A stretch of 64,000 nucleotides of DNA from Zychaea mexicana (GCF_025766255.1 NW_026516734.1:124001-188000); one strand, 5' to 3'. Positions 50,730-61,757 are shown, numbered from the stretch's first letter. Translations and numbers: made by a program. Notes: a model not told the origin generated them from the letters alone.

Positions 50730-51400
50730 GTGTGATTTGGTGATTTTTGGTGTGTTTCATGGATTGATTCTTAGCGCCAATGTTGGATCGAAAGTATGTG
50801 TTTGCTTCATTTTAGATATCTTTATCTATAAAGGAAAAAAGCCAAGTTAGCAACACTAGTTATCTTTTACTAGGTCCTGGTAGGAATTCGTACATATTGA
50901 TTGTTGTCCACAGCAGCTTGTTTTGTACTTTCTATTAGCAAGTGTGTTTCAAAGTGGGCAGCAATAAGAGGTTGGTTCAGAAGATAATTCACAGATATAA
51001 AATACAAATGTTTTAATCATTTTTCTCATATTATTGTTATTTATAAAATATATTTTTTCTACAGTATCACTATTGATTTTAATGGTTCTTTTGGATCTTT
51101 TATTATAGAATTCTATCTTATTTCTAAGATTTTTTATTTTATGATTAGATTATCCTTTGTTTATGCATGTGCTGTATATGATCATCTTACTGCCAGTATT
51201 GACAATATTGCAGAGGTATCCCAGAATAACTCACAGATCTTTAAAATATATAAAATAAGTTAAAATTGAATTCTAAATATATAATAAATTATGTACTTTA
51301 TACAATGAGATACGATCTAATATTATTAATATAAAAATTTATTAAAAAATCCTTATAATTAAAATATTAAATAATTCCAAAAAAGAAAAAACAAATAATT

Positions 51401-51554
51401 GTGAGGTTAGTCCGTAGAAACTAACCGAACCTGAACCCATAGAGTGCTGTGATCATCTCTCAGTGATTTATTGCAGCGAAACAAAACCAATATAATTTTT
51501 TTTCTCTAAAACTTTTAAAAATGTGTAAATCTCCAAGTGAACCAACTCGATCAT
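51401..51554 (+). repeat. DIRS inverted terminal repeat, coding 3' side
   Basis: About 154 bp, starting GTGAGGTTAGTCCGTAGAAA and ending near CTCGATCAT, is the reverse complement of 55643-55796 with few differences. The outer edge is also matched by the internal complementary region. The exact outer limit is blurred because the flanking arms are inverted copies too. Confidence 0.85.
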
Positions 51555-51600
51555 TGGCGAGCCAGGCAAGAAAGAAGAAGGGAGGGAGAAAGGGTGGGTC

Positions 51601-51708
51601 CTCTATGGGTTCAGGTTCGGTTAGTCCTGTGGACTAACCTCACAATTGTCTGTCACTAAAGCTAAGACAATTAGGTGAGTCCTATGACTCGAACCTGAAC
51701 CCATAGAG
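51601..51708. repeat. DIRS internal complementary region
   Basis: CTCTATGGGTTCAGGTTCG (51601-51619) and its exact reverse complement (51690-51708) flank copies of both outer termini, including GGACTAACCTCACAATT. In DIRS elements this segment is thought to template completion of the termini and circle closure by pairing with both ends. Confidence 0.85.
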
Positions 51709-51919
51709 TGCTGCCTCACACAGAAGAGCAGCTACAAAGAGCAATGACGAAAAGTAAAAGACAAGGAAGAAATACAAACAAAGGGTACAGAAGAGGAAAT
51801 ACAACAATAGGATACAACAAAAGGGGTAGTACAAAGAGTGGTGTTTTTTTTTGTTAGGTTGCTGCAGAAGAGATCGCTAGGGCTTAAAGAACACGTGAAG
51901 TGAGATTGTTATGCACCTG

Positions 51920-52866
51920 TCAAGATCGTCTATAGTATTGATCAAAAACTGTGCTAGATGACCAATTGCCTATCGTGATGATATCGTCGAGTGACGCGCC
52001 ACGCTTTAGAGCCAGATCGGAAGCAATCGACCGTACCGAGGGAACACCAGACGACGAAGCTACAGGGGCAGAACGACCAAGTAGACGATGAAGCCAAGCA
52101 CCAATGGTTGCACAGGACAAAGGGGACTCTACCTTGACACTGTTGACAAATAACACCTCGGGAGGACGAGCAGAAGCACCAGGGTGATCGCGAAGCACCT
52201 TAAATGCTAGCACCGCACACAGGGAGCGGTTGTCCACCAAAGGATGGATCAACAAAGTTTTAATGATGCGTCGACCTCCACGACGTTCCTTGGGGGAGAC
52301 AATTGTCAACGAAAGCAAGCTATCCGAAAGCATGCGGGACTGCGACAGCTGGATACGATGCAAGTCTGACAGGCGCAGAAAGGCAGCCATTACCAGCAAA
52401 AAAGCAGTTTTGCTATTAAGCACAGACAATTTTGTGACTTGCGAAGAATCAATTGTGGCCAAGTACCGTAACGTAGGTGTAATATCGAAGACAGGTAGCT
52501 CCAAAGGCCGAGGAGGTGCTTGACCTGCCCAATGACGAAAAAGCTTGCAAATACCTGGATGGCCCCGAAACTGTATCGCTGTGACATGAAAAACAAGCAC
52601 TGCAGAACGAGAAAGCTTGATGGTAGAAAGTTGAAAACCCTCCTCGTGTAATGTCGTCAAAAAATTGATCAGTTCTTCAACGACAAAATGATTGGGATTG
52701 ATGACATGATGCTGACACCAAGCGACAAAACGGAGCTGGCCGGGTAGGTATGATTCGTTTGTAGTAGTTTTGGCAAGCAGGGAGCACAAAACGCCATCAA
52801 GGCTGAATCAGATAGACCCCGTTGCACAAAACGGCTCCTGATAGCGTCCACATGGAGAGCTTCCAA
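51920..52866 (-). pseudogene. DIRS tyrosine recombinase, frameshifted
   Basis: The main frame (52789-51920) has a SAM-like N-terminal part with LRFVAWCQHH and the catalytic domain: AAFLRLSDLHRI holds the first Arg, VSPKERRGG the Lys, PSVRSIASDLALKRG the second Arg, and GNWSSSTVFDQYYRRS the Tyr nucleophile. The usual His of HxxR is Pro here. The N-terminal end (RSRFVQRGLSDSALMAFCA) continues in another frame from 52866, so one base has been lost or gained near 52785. Confidence 0.85.
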
Positions 52867-52877
52867 GCAGGGTTCGT

Positions 52878-54660
52878 CTATGGCGACACCGCATATAATG
52901 AAGTCAGCTCAATATGTTGAAGAGGATCCAAGAGAATCGGTGACGCCGTCGCCATCTGGAGCAGCAATGGGAACCAAAGTGCCGACGGCCAATAAGGAAC
53001 CGCTATCGTCGCCGAAATTTGTTCGGACTGGATCTTCCGTAGGCAAGCCAGAATAAGTTTCCAGGGGGGATGAAGCCATGGGCGGTGAAATTGGTGCCAC
53101 GAGAGAGTTAGAGCATCGATCGCTATTGCTTGGGGATCGAGGCGCCATGACACGTAAGTTGGTAGCAGATGATTGTTGCGGTCGGCGAACAGATCTACGT
53201 CGTGACGTCCCACCTGATTCTCGATCCAACGAAAAGTTGCTGGCCGTAGACGCCACATCGAGGTTGCTGCAATCCGTTGTGAAGCTTGATCGGCTTTCAC
53301 ATTGTCGATCCCACGAATGTGCTTCGCCACAATCTTCAAGTCCTGCGCGAGGCACATTTCCCACAAATCCCGTGCCAGAGCGTTCAGAGATAGAGACCGT
53401 GTCCCTCCTTGTTTGTTGACATATGACGCGGCTGTTATGTTGTCGGTCCTGATTAAGATTGTTGCCTGTCGTAGCTGGTGAAAGGTTTGTAAAGCCAGAT
53501 GGATGGCCTGCAGTTCCCACCAATTGATCGATTGACACACCTCCTCGTGTGACCAAAGACCCTGTACCATGCGATCCTGCCACACCGCTCCATAGCCCCG
53601 ATCACTGGCGTCGACATAAAGCCGCTGTTGGTAGTGCTGGGGTAAGACGGAGCGGCCGTTCCATCGTTGAATGCTGTTGTGCCACATCTGTAATTCCTCC
53701 TGACAATCCTCCGTAAGTAGACAAGGACGATCCCAACCCTTGCCTTGCCTCACATGGCAGTTCTTGAACCGCATCAGAGCTTGCGTATACAGATTCGTTG
53801 GAAAAATTGCAATCGTGGCCGCGCGAAGATGCATAGTGACGCTGTGCAATTTTGAAGGTGTTTGCCAGGGTCAGTGCAACAGTTCGGCAATCGACCGTCG
53901 TAGATCCCAAAGTTTCTTGCCAGGAATTTGGGCAGTCATACTGCAGGAGTCGATTTTGAACCCCAGATGTTCGATTGTTTGACTAGGTACTAAGTTCGAC
54001 TTGGTCTTATTGACCAGCCATCCCAACTCTTCCATCTTGTTCATCACAAGAGACGTCTGCGAGGCTGCCAACTGGTAGGACTCGACACACAGAATCCAGT
54101 CGTCCAAATATGCCGAGATCCAGATCTGCTGACGTCAGGCCCAGGTGAGAAGAGGCTTGCAAATTTGAGTGAATAAAAATGGAACTTGAGACAGGCCAAA
54201 CGGGGTTGTCCGAAACTGAAAAGTGTTGCCCTCGAAGTGAAAACGGAGATACTTGCAGGAGCAGCGATGAACAAGAATGTGCAGGAAAGCATCTGATATA
54301 TTGAGGGACGTCAGAAAGTCAGATGGACGCATCATTTGTAGAACTTGTTGGAGTGTTTCCATGCAAAAATGAGGAGCGTGCAGATATTGATTGAGGCGGC
54401 GCAAATTGAATACTAGTCGATGACCGCCTTGTTTTTTGTCGATAACGAACATCGTGCTCATAAAACCAGGGGAGGAATCTGCTGGTTCGATGGCGCGCTT
54501 GAGAAGCAGGTCGGCCACTTCTTGTCGAAGCAGCTGACGTTGAGATTGGTTGTGGGGTGTGGTGGCGAATATTTTGGTGGTGAGAGGTGGATTCGAGCGA
54601 AAATGCAGGCGAAGACCGTCCTTGATGACCGAGTGAATCCATGAACTGTCGGTCAGGCGT
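52878..54660 (-). pseudogene. DIRS reverse transcriptase-RNase H, with in-frame stops
   Basis: One frame holds the palm region (KQGGHRLVFNLRRLNQYLH, LNISDAFLHILV, FRTTPFGLSQVPFLFTQI), the catalytic SAYLDDWIL, then RNase H (LYVDASDRGYGAVW, NWWELQAIHLAL, IRTDNITAASYVN) and the DIRS-specific tail (VDLFADRNNHLLP, VPYWPSALWFPLL). In-frame TGA codons at 54135-54137 (just before the YLDD block) and 53871-53873 (between RT and RNase H) interrupt it. Both could come from CGA by one C-to-T change. The catalytic residues that I can see are otherwise present. Confidence 0.88.
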
Positions 54661-54699
54661 ACCTAAGCCTGATGAAATCTTGAAAGGTGACCTCCTACT

Positions 54700-55600
54700 G
54701 AGGTGCGTTCCCCGTTGGTTGTTGAAACGGGTTGTTGGATCGACCGTTGCCGTTGTTGTTTCGGTTGTGGTTGTTGTAGGATTGGCGATTGCGGTGAGTG
54801 TTGTTGCTGTTGTTGGAGCTGCGTTGGTTGCTGAAGGGGTAATTGTATGCTGGCTGCCCGCCACCTCCCAGTAGCGGGACACCTCGAAAAAACCAACTAT
54901 TATTATTTTGATGACGAAGAGGTCGGGCGTCTCTGAGTGTTTTCTGGAGAGTCATGTTGTTGGACACTGCTTCTTTTAAATTGATCTATACCTATGGTAT
55001 AGTCGCGTTTCCCACACAAGGGCAAAGAGGTAAAAGAGTGGTTCACCTCCCTCAGGGCCAAATTATTATGTGCTTCGTTGGCAACACCACCAACATGTAA
55101 AACTAAGGTACGAACATCATTGACGATGGCAAAAATACACTCCACTCAGTCAGGAGGAAGAACTGGTAACAACGAGTGCGCCAACACATCTAAAGGGCGT
55201 AAAATGGCAGACAAAGCATACTGGAGTTGTCTTAAGGATTGGTCCTCATGACAGTGACTGGCCGAGAAGTGTTTAGCCGCCTGAGGCAAAGTAGCTGGGG
55301 GTGCATACTTGACACCTACCAAAGGTGGATACCGTTCAATCAAAGCCTTGCGCTCCTCCTCGAAAGGGTCTGGGCAAATACACCTCGTTCCAGTGTAGGC
55401 AGAAGTTCCCGAAGCGCAGCCGAAGGTTGCCACTCAATAGCTTGTCGGGTAGGCAGATCATGGAGGCTAGGGATGGGACTTGATCAGTTTGGCAGGGTGC
55501 TTGCAGCAATTGTTGCAGTAAATCTTGTTGTTGTGCCACCTGTTGCACAAGCTGTTGCAGTTGACTACTCTGTGACTCAGAAGAATCGTCTATTGGGAAA
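54700..55600 (-). pseudogene. DIRS gag-like region, broken
   Basis: The longest piece (55433-54903) contains PDPFEEERKALIERYPPLV and PLDVLAHSLLPVLPPD and is interrupted by an in-frame TGA at 55146-55148. The start continues in another frame (HDLPTRQAIEWQPSAALREL upstream of about 55380), and the end moves to a third frame with TLQKTLRDARPLR and an Asn/Gln-rich tail. At least two frameshifts and one stop are therefore present. Position and composition fit the gag of DIRS elements. Confidence 0.7.
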
Positions 55601-55642
55601 GATCAAAGAAAAGCTGCAGATATTGCCCGGTGAGCGAAAGAG

Positions 55643-55796
55643 ATGATCGAGTTAGTTCACTTGGAGATTTACACATTTCTAAAAGTTTTAGAGAAAAAAT
55701 TTTTTATTGGTTTTGTTTCGCTGCAATAAATCACTGAGAGATGATCACAGCACTCTATGGGTTCAGGTTCGGTTAGTTTCTACGGACTAACCTCAC
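55643..55796 (-). repeat. DIRS inverted terminal repeat, coding 5' side
   Basis: Reverse-complement partner of 51401-51554. It ends CTACGGACTAACCTCAC and continues directly into the right arm. Confidence 0.85.
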
Positions 55797-56441
55797 AATT
55801 ATTTGCTTTTTCTTTTTTGGAATTATTTAATATTTTAATTATAAGGATTTTTTAATAAATTTTTATATTAATAATATTAGATCGTATCTTATTGTATAAA
55901 TACATAATTTATTATATATTTAGAATTCAATTTTAACTTATTTTATATATTTTAAAGATCTGTGAGTTATTCTGGGATACCTCTGCAATATTGTCAATAC
56001 TGGCAGTAAGATGATCGTATACAGCATATGCATAAACAAAGGATAATCTAATCATAAAATAAAAAATCTTAAAAATAAGATAGAATTCTATAATAAAAGA
56101 TCCAAAAGAACCATTAAAATCAATAGTGATACTGTAGAAAAAATATATTTTATAAATAACAATAATATGAGAAAAATGATTAAAACATTTGTATTTTATA
56201 TCTGTGAATTATCTTCTGAACCAACCTCTTATTGCTGCCCACTTTGAAACACACTTGCTAATAGAAAGTACAAAACGAGCTGCTGTGGACAACAATCAAT
56301 ATGTATGAATTCCTACCAGGACCTAGTAAAAGATAACCAGTGTTGCTAACTTGGCTTTTTTCCTTTATAGATAAAGATATCGATCCAGCATTGGCACTAA
56401 GAATCAATCTATGAAACACACCAAAAATCACTAAATCACAT

Positions 56442-56819
56442 ATGGAAGAGTTATCTAACATGTACATATTATAGCTACAAAGTGCACAGGACAACGTAGA
56501 CCCCGAAAGCATCAAGAGACTGGACCTTTATTGTGAAGAGCAATGCAAACTAGCATCACTCCATAAATACACTGAATGTTTGAAAGTGCTTCAATCAGCA
56601 TTATCGTATCGCGATCTAAACTCAAACACCAGCATCAAAGAGCTCAACTTCTATCATTTTGTCAAACACACTCTGTATGATTATGCTTCCAAATGCTTCA
56701 GGAGTACCTCTACCCTCACCAACCATGAGCAAACATTTTTCTCGACATATGTAGTCCCAATCTTTTGCCATTTCGAGAATCAACAAGCCAATGTTCATTT
56801 CAAGTGGTACGTTTTGTGA
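56442..56819 (+). pseudogene. Relic of the recurrent unknown protein, right arm
   Basis: Right-arm copy of the frame at 50319-50729. It starts MEELSNMYIL, then an in-frame TAG at 56472-56474 where the left arm has TGG, then DPESIKRLDLYCEEQCKLAS, and continues to HFENQQANVHFKW. Eleven codons after the CRD-like segment are missing relative to the left arm. Left and right copies are thus broken at different places. Confidence 0.5.
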
Positions 56820-57721
56820 ATCACATACTGAGAATCATTTCTTCTTCTAACTATTATTAAGAGTATTACTTCATAACAATTAACTTAGTGATGAACTACT
56901 AATAAATTGTGTTAAACATTAAGAAGAGTAATTAATATTTAACAATTGTTATATTAAATGTGATTCAATAAAGATAATGATATATAGAAAATAAAGTGGA
57001 ACTTTTATTTTTATATTCCTAGAAGTTAAAAATATAATGAAAATCAATAAAATCAATGAAGTTAGATTTTTATATTTTCTAAAAGTGATAAATTTAATCA
57101 GATAATAAAAATGATTTTGTAGATTGAAAATCTACTACCAGATATATAATTACTTTTTGAACTAAAACTAGTAGAAAAAAATTAAAAAAATTATTTTCAT
57201 ATTAAATAAAATGCATAAGTTGTTTACAACTTATACATGTGCTTTTTGATATCACTTTAAAGAAAAAGTGACTAGTTAGAAATCCCCATAAAAAAATCTT
57301 GACTTTTTGTCTTGGCAGATTTATAACAGGATGATAGTTTATCTATCATCTACTATTTAGAAGATTAAATGGTTAATAAAAATTGATCTTTTAGTACTGT
57401 CTAGCTAAAAAAACAAGTTTCTGTGGGACTTTATCAATCCCTCCTCATATAATTAAAAAGTTAATTTCATTAACAATTCTAATTTCAAGAATTAAATATA
57501 TTTATAATAATTAAAAAAATCTAAAAATTAAAATTCTTGATTTTTATAAATTATTTATCTTTTTTATAAATTCTTCACTACTACCAGAGCTATTAGTAAA
57601 CATAATATAAGGATAATCAAAGATTATCTCTTATATTTCATTGTCATTAATTAACTCCCTATAATTAGGTACAAACTTTCAGTGAAAAGTCGTCAAGTGT
57701 CATCCTTTTCTATATCTCTGA

Positions 57722-57913
57722 CTTGAAGAACAAGAGACTGTGGATAATGATTTGCATACAGAACACTCGAACCCTATGATTGAAGAAGATGAAACCATCA
57801 AGTATGTCTTTGAAACACAACAAGTATCAATCGGCATCTACATTATTAATGGCCCCTTGGATAACGATGACGCTCTAGAAGAACCCGACAGTATCACCTC
57901 AAACTCCTTCTGA
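57722..57913 (+). pseudogene. Acidic reading-frame fragment, right arm
   Basis: Counterpart of 49224-49415 with the same 64-codon acidic frame ending in TGA. It is open in both arms despite the AT-rich surroundings. Confidence 0.4.
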
Positions 57914-58228
57914 TTTCCACACTTTTTGTATATATATTTTTTAACTTATGATAGCTACATTAATTGAAGATTTATTATCGGAAGTCGGAACTAAGCAATA
58001 TAAGATGATGATAATTGGTAGGAAGGAAAATGATTCAGTGACAGTTATCCAAAAAAAGATAGAGAGAGATAAAAAGGGCGGTGGAGAAGCTTCGTAATAA
58101 GGCCAAAGTGATTGTTTTGATGCGTTCAATACAATCATGCAAAGGGATCATCATTGGCACGGGAGCTATTATGGGTGTTATTTTGCTCTTGATACGAGCT
58201 TCACCACAAACATCCACTTTCTCGCTCA

Positions 58229-58725
58229 ATGCTAATCCTCAATTTACCTCTTGTGGTAAAAGTAACCCTGCCAACAAAACACTTAAATAAAAAAACTGCT
58301 AGTGTATGCTTACTGTGTAAAGACTTGTCTGCTAATTATGGCGTGGTTCTGTGGCAGAAATGGCAACGACTCAAATCAGCGCGATGGAGCAGGTTGCATG
58401 TTGTCGACAAACATGGATTACATAACATTTATATTATGATGTATAATGAATCAATTCACATGACTAAGAAGGTAACTGATGCTAATAAAAATATAACCAT
58501 GTACCTTTGTTTTTGCCATCTTATTCGCCTGCCTTGAAGCCCATTGAAGAATGCTGCTGGGTGAAAGTAAAGAATCATGTTCGTAAAACGCCCTTAACGC
58601 CTAAGGAAAACCTTGCCACTAAAATACAAAAAACCACAAAGATTGTCCCTGCAAAAGACTGCCGTGGTTGGATCCGTCACTCTCAGAAGCATTTTGGTAG
58701 ATGTCTAGACATGCAACATATATAG
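58229..58725 (+). pseudogene. Tc1/mariner transposase relic, right arm
   Basis: Counterpart of 48412-48908, with identical predicted peptides and the same frameshift (frames overlap at 58507-58537) and the same Asp-to-Tyr change in the DNAPIH position. The damage shared by both arms therefore predates the inverted duplication or was homogenised later. Confidence 0.75.
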
Positions 58726-59101
58726 ATGCATTCCACTATTAGGATAATTTTGTATTACAGATGAAGATTCAGTGTTTCCAGCAATTAATGTCGCTAGCCC
58801 CAGACATGTCGTCTGTTTACGAATCATGGCGCTTGCTTAGAAATCAAATGTTGCTAGCTGGGCAAAAATCTCACATAACACTTCTTTGGTTGCTGGATTG
58901 CTCCGCTGCTCTTTTGTTCATGAGCTATGATAGTAAACCTGTGGTGCGCACCGTGACATAGGCAGCTAATGTCATATATCGATGCACGTTTAAGCAATAC
59001 TGCTCTTCGTTGCGTATCGGAATCAACGACAATGGACTCCACGTAAGTCCACAGTGTCAGAGAGCGCATCTTTCATGCCCTATAATTGTCAAGTGGGCAT
59101 C

Positions 59102-61757
59102 CATTGCAAATGCTCCAAGTGCAGGCAGCAATTATGTTTACAATTGGGGAATCATCCATCCTCAGCAGACAGTCCAACAATGGCACGCATATCGTGGCGT
59201 CTGCAGTTGCATCTACCTTGTCTTTTTCTCTATATTGCCTCGACAAACCATAGATGTTAAGCTGATGTATGTATCACGCTAACGTTAAAGTCGTCAAAGC
59301 GATATCCAGCTCACGCCAAAGTGAACGTGATGGGGCGCCATGCATAAAATGCGGCAGCGGCGAGATGAAAAGAACAAGACGCCGTGTGCTAAACACCCTT
59401 TCAACGCCAAATTGAAACTCGTATCACGCCAAGATGGAAAAAGACCAAACCAAGTGCTCTTTTTTCTAAAGAGTGATGGGGTTGGGCGCGTTCCTGTCCT
59501 CCGGAGAGCTCGATTAAATATAGAATATCGGTATTTACATGCTACGTATGAGAAGAAAGCAACCCTTGCAGCACAAGAAATGCGGAGTCAGATAATGCAT
59601 CGTTGTCGTCGTTGTAATAAGTACATGCGTCTCTCCTGGTTGTCGGTGCTACAAGCATGAAAACTTCTTTTTCGCAAAATGATAGGTGCTTTGGGATGGT
59701 TACGCGATTACGTATGCAACTCATAATTTATTCCGGCGGTTCAAAATAATGCATACAGATACATGCCAGCAACGTGTATCGTTTCGTACGAACCAAGCGA
59801 CAGAGTCGCATATGGAGTGTTTAGTACCTATGCATGTAAGTACGGTAATATGATATACTAGAGCTCGCGTTTAAATCATATAAAGTTTCATGACTCTTTT
59901 TTATGCAAGTTCCTACTTTCAACTGAAGGAAATACACACTTTAACTTTAGAAGCACAAAAACTATGCTATGTACATATAGAGAAAGTAATACTACTTGCA
60001 CGTATGTAGACACTAGTATAGTGGCGAATGTTCTTTAATAAAACTTTGTTGTCTAGACTTTATATTTCATTGCAGCAATGTTTTCATTCTTAAGCATCGA
60101 GCACCATGTTGTACGCGTACACTGCTCACCTTTACCCGGGATGGCAGCCGCGCTCACATACGAGAACAAACTTATTAGGATATATGTTCTCCGCTTCCTG
60201 CTATTCAGTTATTCTTGGAAAAAATGAAGGGCGAAAAGACTCATGTGGTATGCGTTCATTTGAATTTAGTATGTAGCTGTGTGTGCTTTTCATATTAGCA
60301 GCGATGACAGCATACGAGGAGCACCATTAGGAACATGCATTTCGATGGTTCCTCCGCATCTTCTCGGGGTAGTACAGGAACTTTGTTCTTTTTTAAAAAT
60401 AAAAAGCAGTAACGTTGGGGGTCATTGATGTTATGTTTTCGGTATAGTGTGTTCTTTCTTAATATATGAGAGAATGGTATACTACGTCACATATATAATA
60501 AAAGTAGTGTCTGGGTTACTTGTTTGGCAGTGTAGCGCTGATCAGCTGATGAAATGCTTTTTAGGTGCGGTTCCAGTTCTGCGGTGTTCATTGGGGTACG
60601 CCTCTTGCTTCAGCCACACACATAGCACGAGATTGTTCTGGTTCGTCGTTTTGCCCGCTGCTGTTGTTACCGTCGCTGCTTAGACACCTTAGAACCCATA
60701 AATTCTAATTGCTACTACTGTAAAGTATACTAATGACGGGGAACATATAAGAAAACGCGCTTAGATACTTGTGCCATGTAATAATAGTGAGGAACGAAAA
60801 AAGATCAGCGTAAGCGCGCTTGTCTCTTCTAGGTATTAATGAAGTGCCCTTGGTCGGGATTATATCTGATTTAGAGAGTGTGTGTTACCATCCATGCAAC
60901 AGTCCAAGCCGCTAAACTCGTCTTGGCGTTAAGGCTGGTGAGAAAATAGAGTTTTGGGTTATTTGACACTTGTCCAAATGTGCTCGGTAAATCGGGAGCA
61001 GCATTCAATCAAGGGCAAGGAGACGCATTCTTTTTACTAGCACGACACTAAAAAGCATCTTCACAAGGCAGTAAAGCAGTAAGACGCACACTTGTAGACT
61101 ATATGCAACTATCGCTGGGGCTTTTTCAAAAGCGGAATGCACGTGTGACATAAAGCGGCCAGACCATCGACATGTGCTACGTTAACCAATTTTACGTTAT
61201 TAGCATATAAGTGAAAAAGATAAAGTGCGCACACACGTCCTTTTCTGAGCCTAGGGCAGAGGACAGTGTTCATTTCTCTTTGCCTGTCAAACTAGCACAT
61301 GGCTTGCAAGGCGACTTCAACAGAGGGGAGGGGATCATACGCGCGTATGAACAAGAGGTTACGATAGTAGTAAATATTGTTTCGACAGCCGATCGTCGGT
61401 CAAGCCGGGGGTTGATCATTCCTGCATGGAAAATAAAAAGAAAAGCGGGCCTCATCCCGAAGCATCTGCTCTTGCCCTAATCCGTCCGCTCCGCCGAATT
61501 GTTGACTTGTTTGAGGTCCCGAATGCGTCCTACGAGAGTTTCCTGCTGGAGAGAGCGACACTCACGCACAGTTGGAGGGAGATTCAGATGGGGGGAGAGA
61601 CAGACAGGTTTTCTCATCAAGCCAACTCATGGAACGGATCGGGTATCCCAAGAAAGAGGACTGTCGATTTCGTCGCGTCTATATAAATAAGGCTCGGGTT
61701 CGCGTTTGAAAGAACCACCATCTCTTTTTACTCTTCTATCCATTTTACATATCCAAC
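59102..61757. other. Gene-poor stretch upstream of the C2-domain gene
   Basis: Only short frames are present. One of 106 codons (59340-59660) is basic and Cys-poor with no motif that I recognise. The last few hundred bases form the promoter of the C2 gene. Confidence 0.5.
61680..61689 (+). promoter_or_regulatory. TATA box of the C2-domain gene
   Basis: TATATAAATA lies 69-78 bp before the ATG at 61758 and is followed by a pyrimidine-rich leader (TCTCTTTTTACTCTTCTATC). This arrangement is typical of strongly expressed fungal genes. Confidence 0.65.

Larger units (their letters stand above)
48036..51400. repeat. Left arm of an 11-kb inverted repeat
   Basis: This arm of about 3.37 kb is repeated as its reverse complement at 55797-59101. 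Several open frames read from the two arms are identical residue for residue (for example 48068-48283 with 58854-59069, and 48600-48908 with 58229-58537), which shows near-identity of the outer third. The inner part differs by substitutions and by two extra segments in this arm, about 33 nt at 50522-50554 and about 25 nt at 50791-50815. From about 49440 inward the DNA is strongly AT-rich. Homology starts at 48036 (GATGCTCACTTGACAATCAT) and flows without a break into the DIRS terminal repeat. Confidence 0.93.
51401..55796 (-). mobile_element. DIRS-type tyrosine-recombinase retrotransposon, decayed
   Basis: The coding strand is minus. In order the element has a left (coding 5') inverted terminal repeat at 55796-55643, gag-like frames, reverse transcriptase and RNase H, a tyrosine recombinase, an internal complementary region at 51708-51601 and the other terminal repeat at 51554-51401. 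This set (RT-RH plus YR, inverted ends, internal complementary region, no LTR or integrase) defines DIRS elements, which integrate a circular intermediate by recombinase and leave no target duplication. Prt1 of Phycomyces is a known relative in Mucoromycota. All three coding parts carry stops or frameshifts, so this copy cannot move on its own. Confidence 0.93.
55797..59101. repeat. Right arm of the 11-kb inverted repeat
   Basis: About 3.31 kb, the reverse complement of 48036-51400 and about 60 bp shorter. The inner two kilobases are strongly AT-rich. The outer boundary is where CAAGTGGGCATC diverges from the left arm's CAAGTGAGCATC at 59101. No clear target-site duplication is visible outside the two boundaries. 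Confidence 0.93.

Noticed and set aside
49440..51400. Mitochondrial DNA insertion (NUMT), suggested by high AT content
   Set aside because: No mitochondrial gene motif is visible, and the same DNA carries nuclear-type transposon and ORF relics in both arms.
53078..53419. Plus-strand ORFs inside the DIRS element
   Set aside because: They are antisense shadows of the RNase H region and have no family motif.
51401..55796. TGA read as an amino acid (code change), based on TGA stops in DIRS
   Set aside because: Host genes here (transporter, dehydrogenase, transketolase, MSH6, LSM1) end with TGA and use TGG for Trp.
59340..59660. 106-codon basic ORF right of the inverted repeat
   Set aside because: No domain, splice partner or codon bias is visible. 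It may be chance or an old relic, and is too weak to call.
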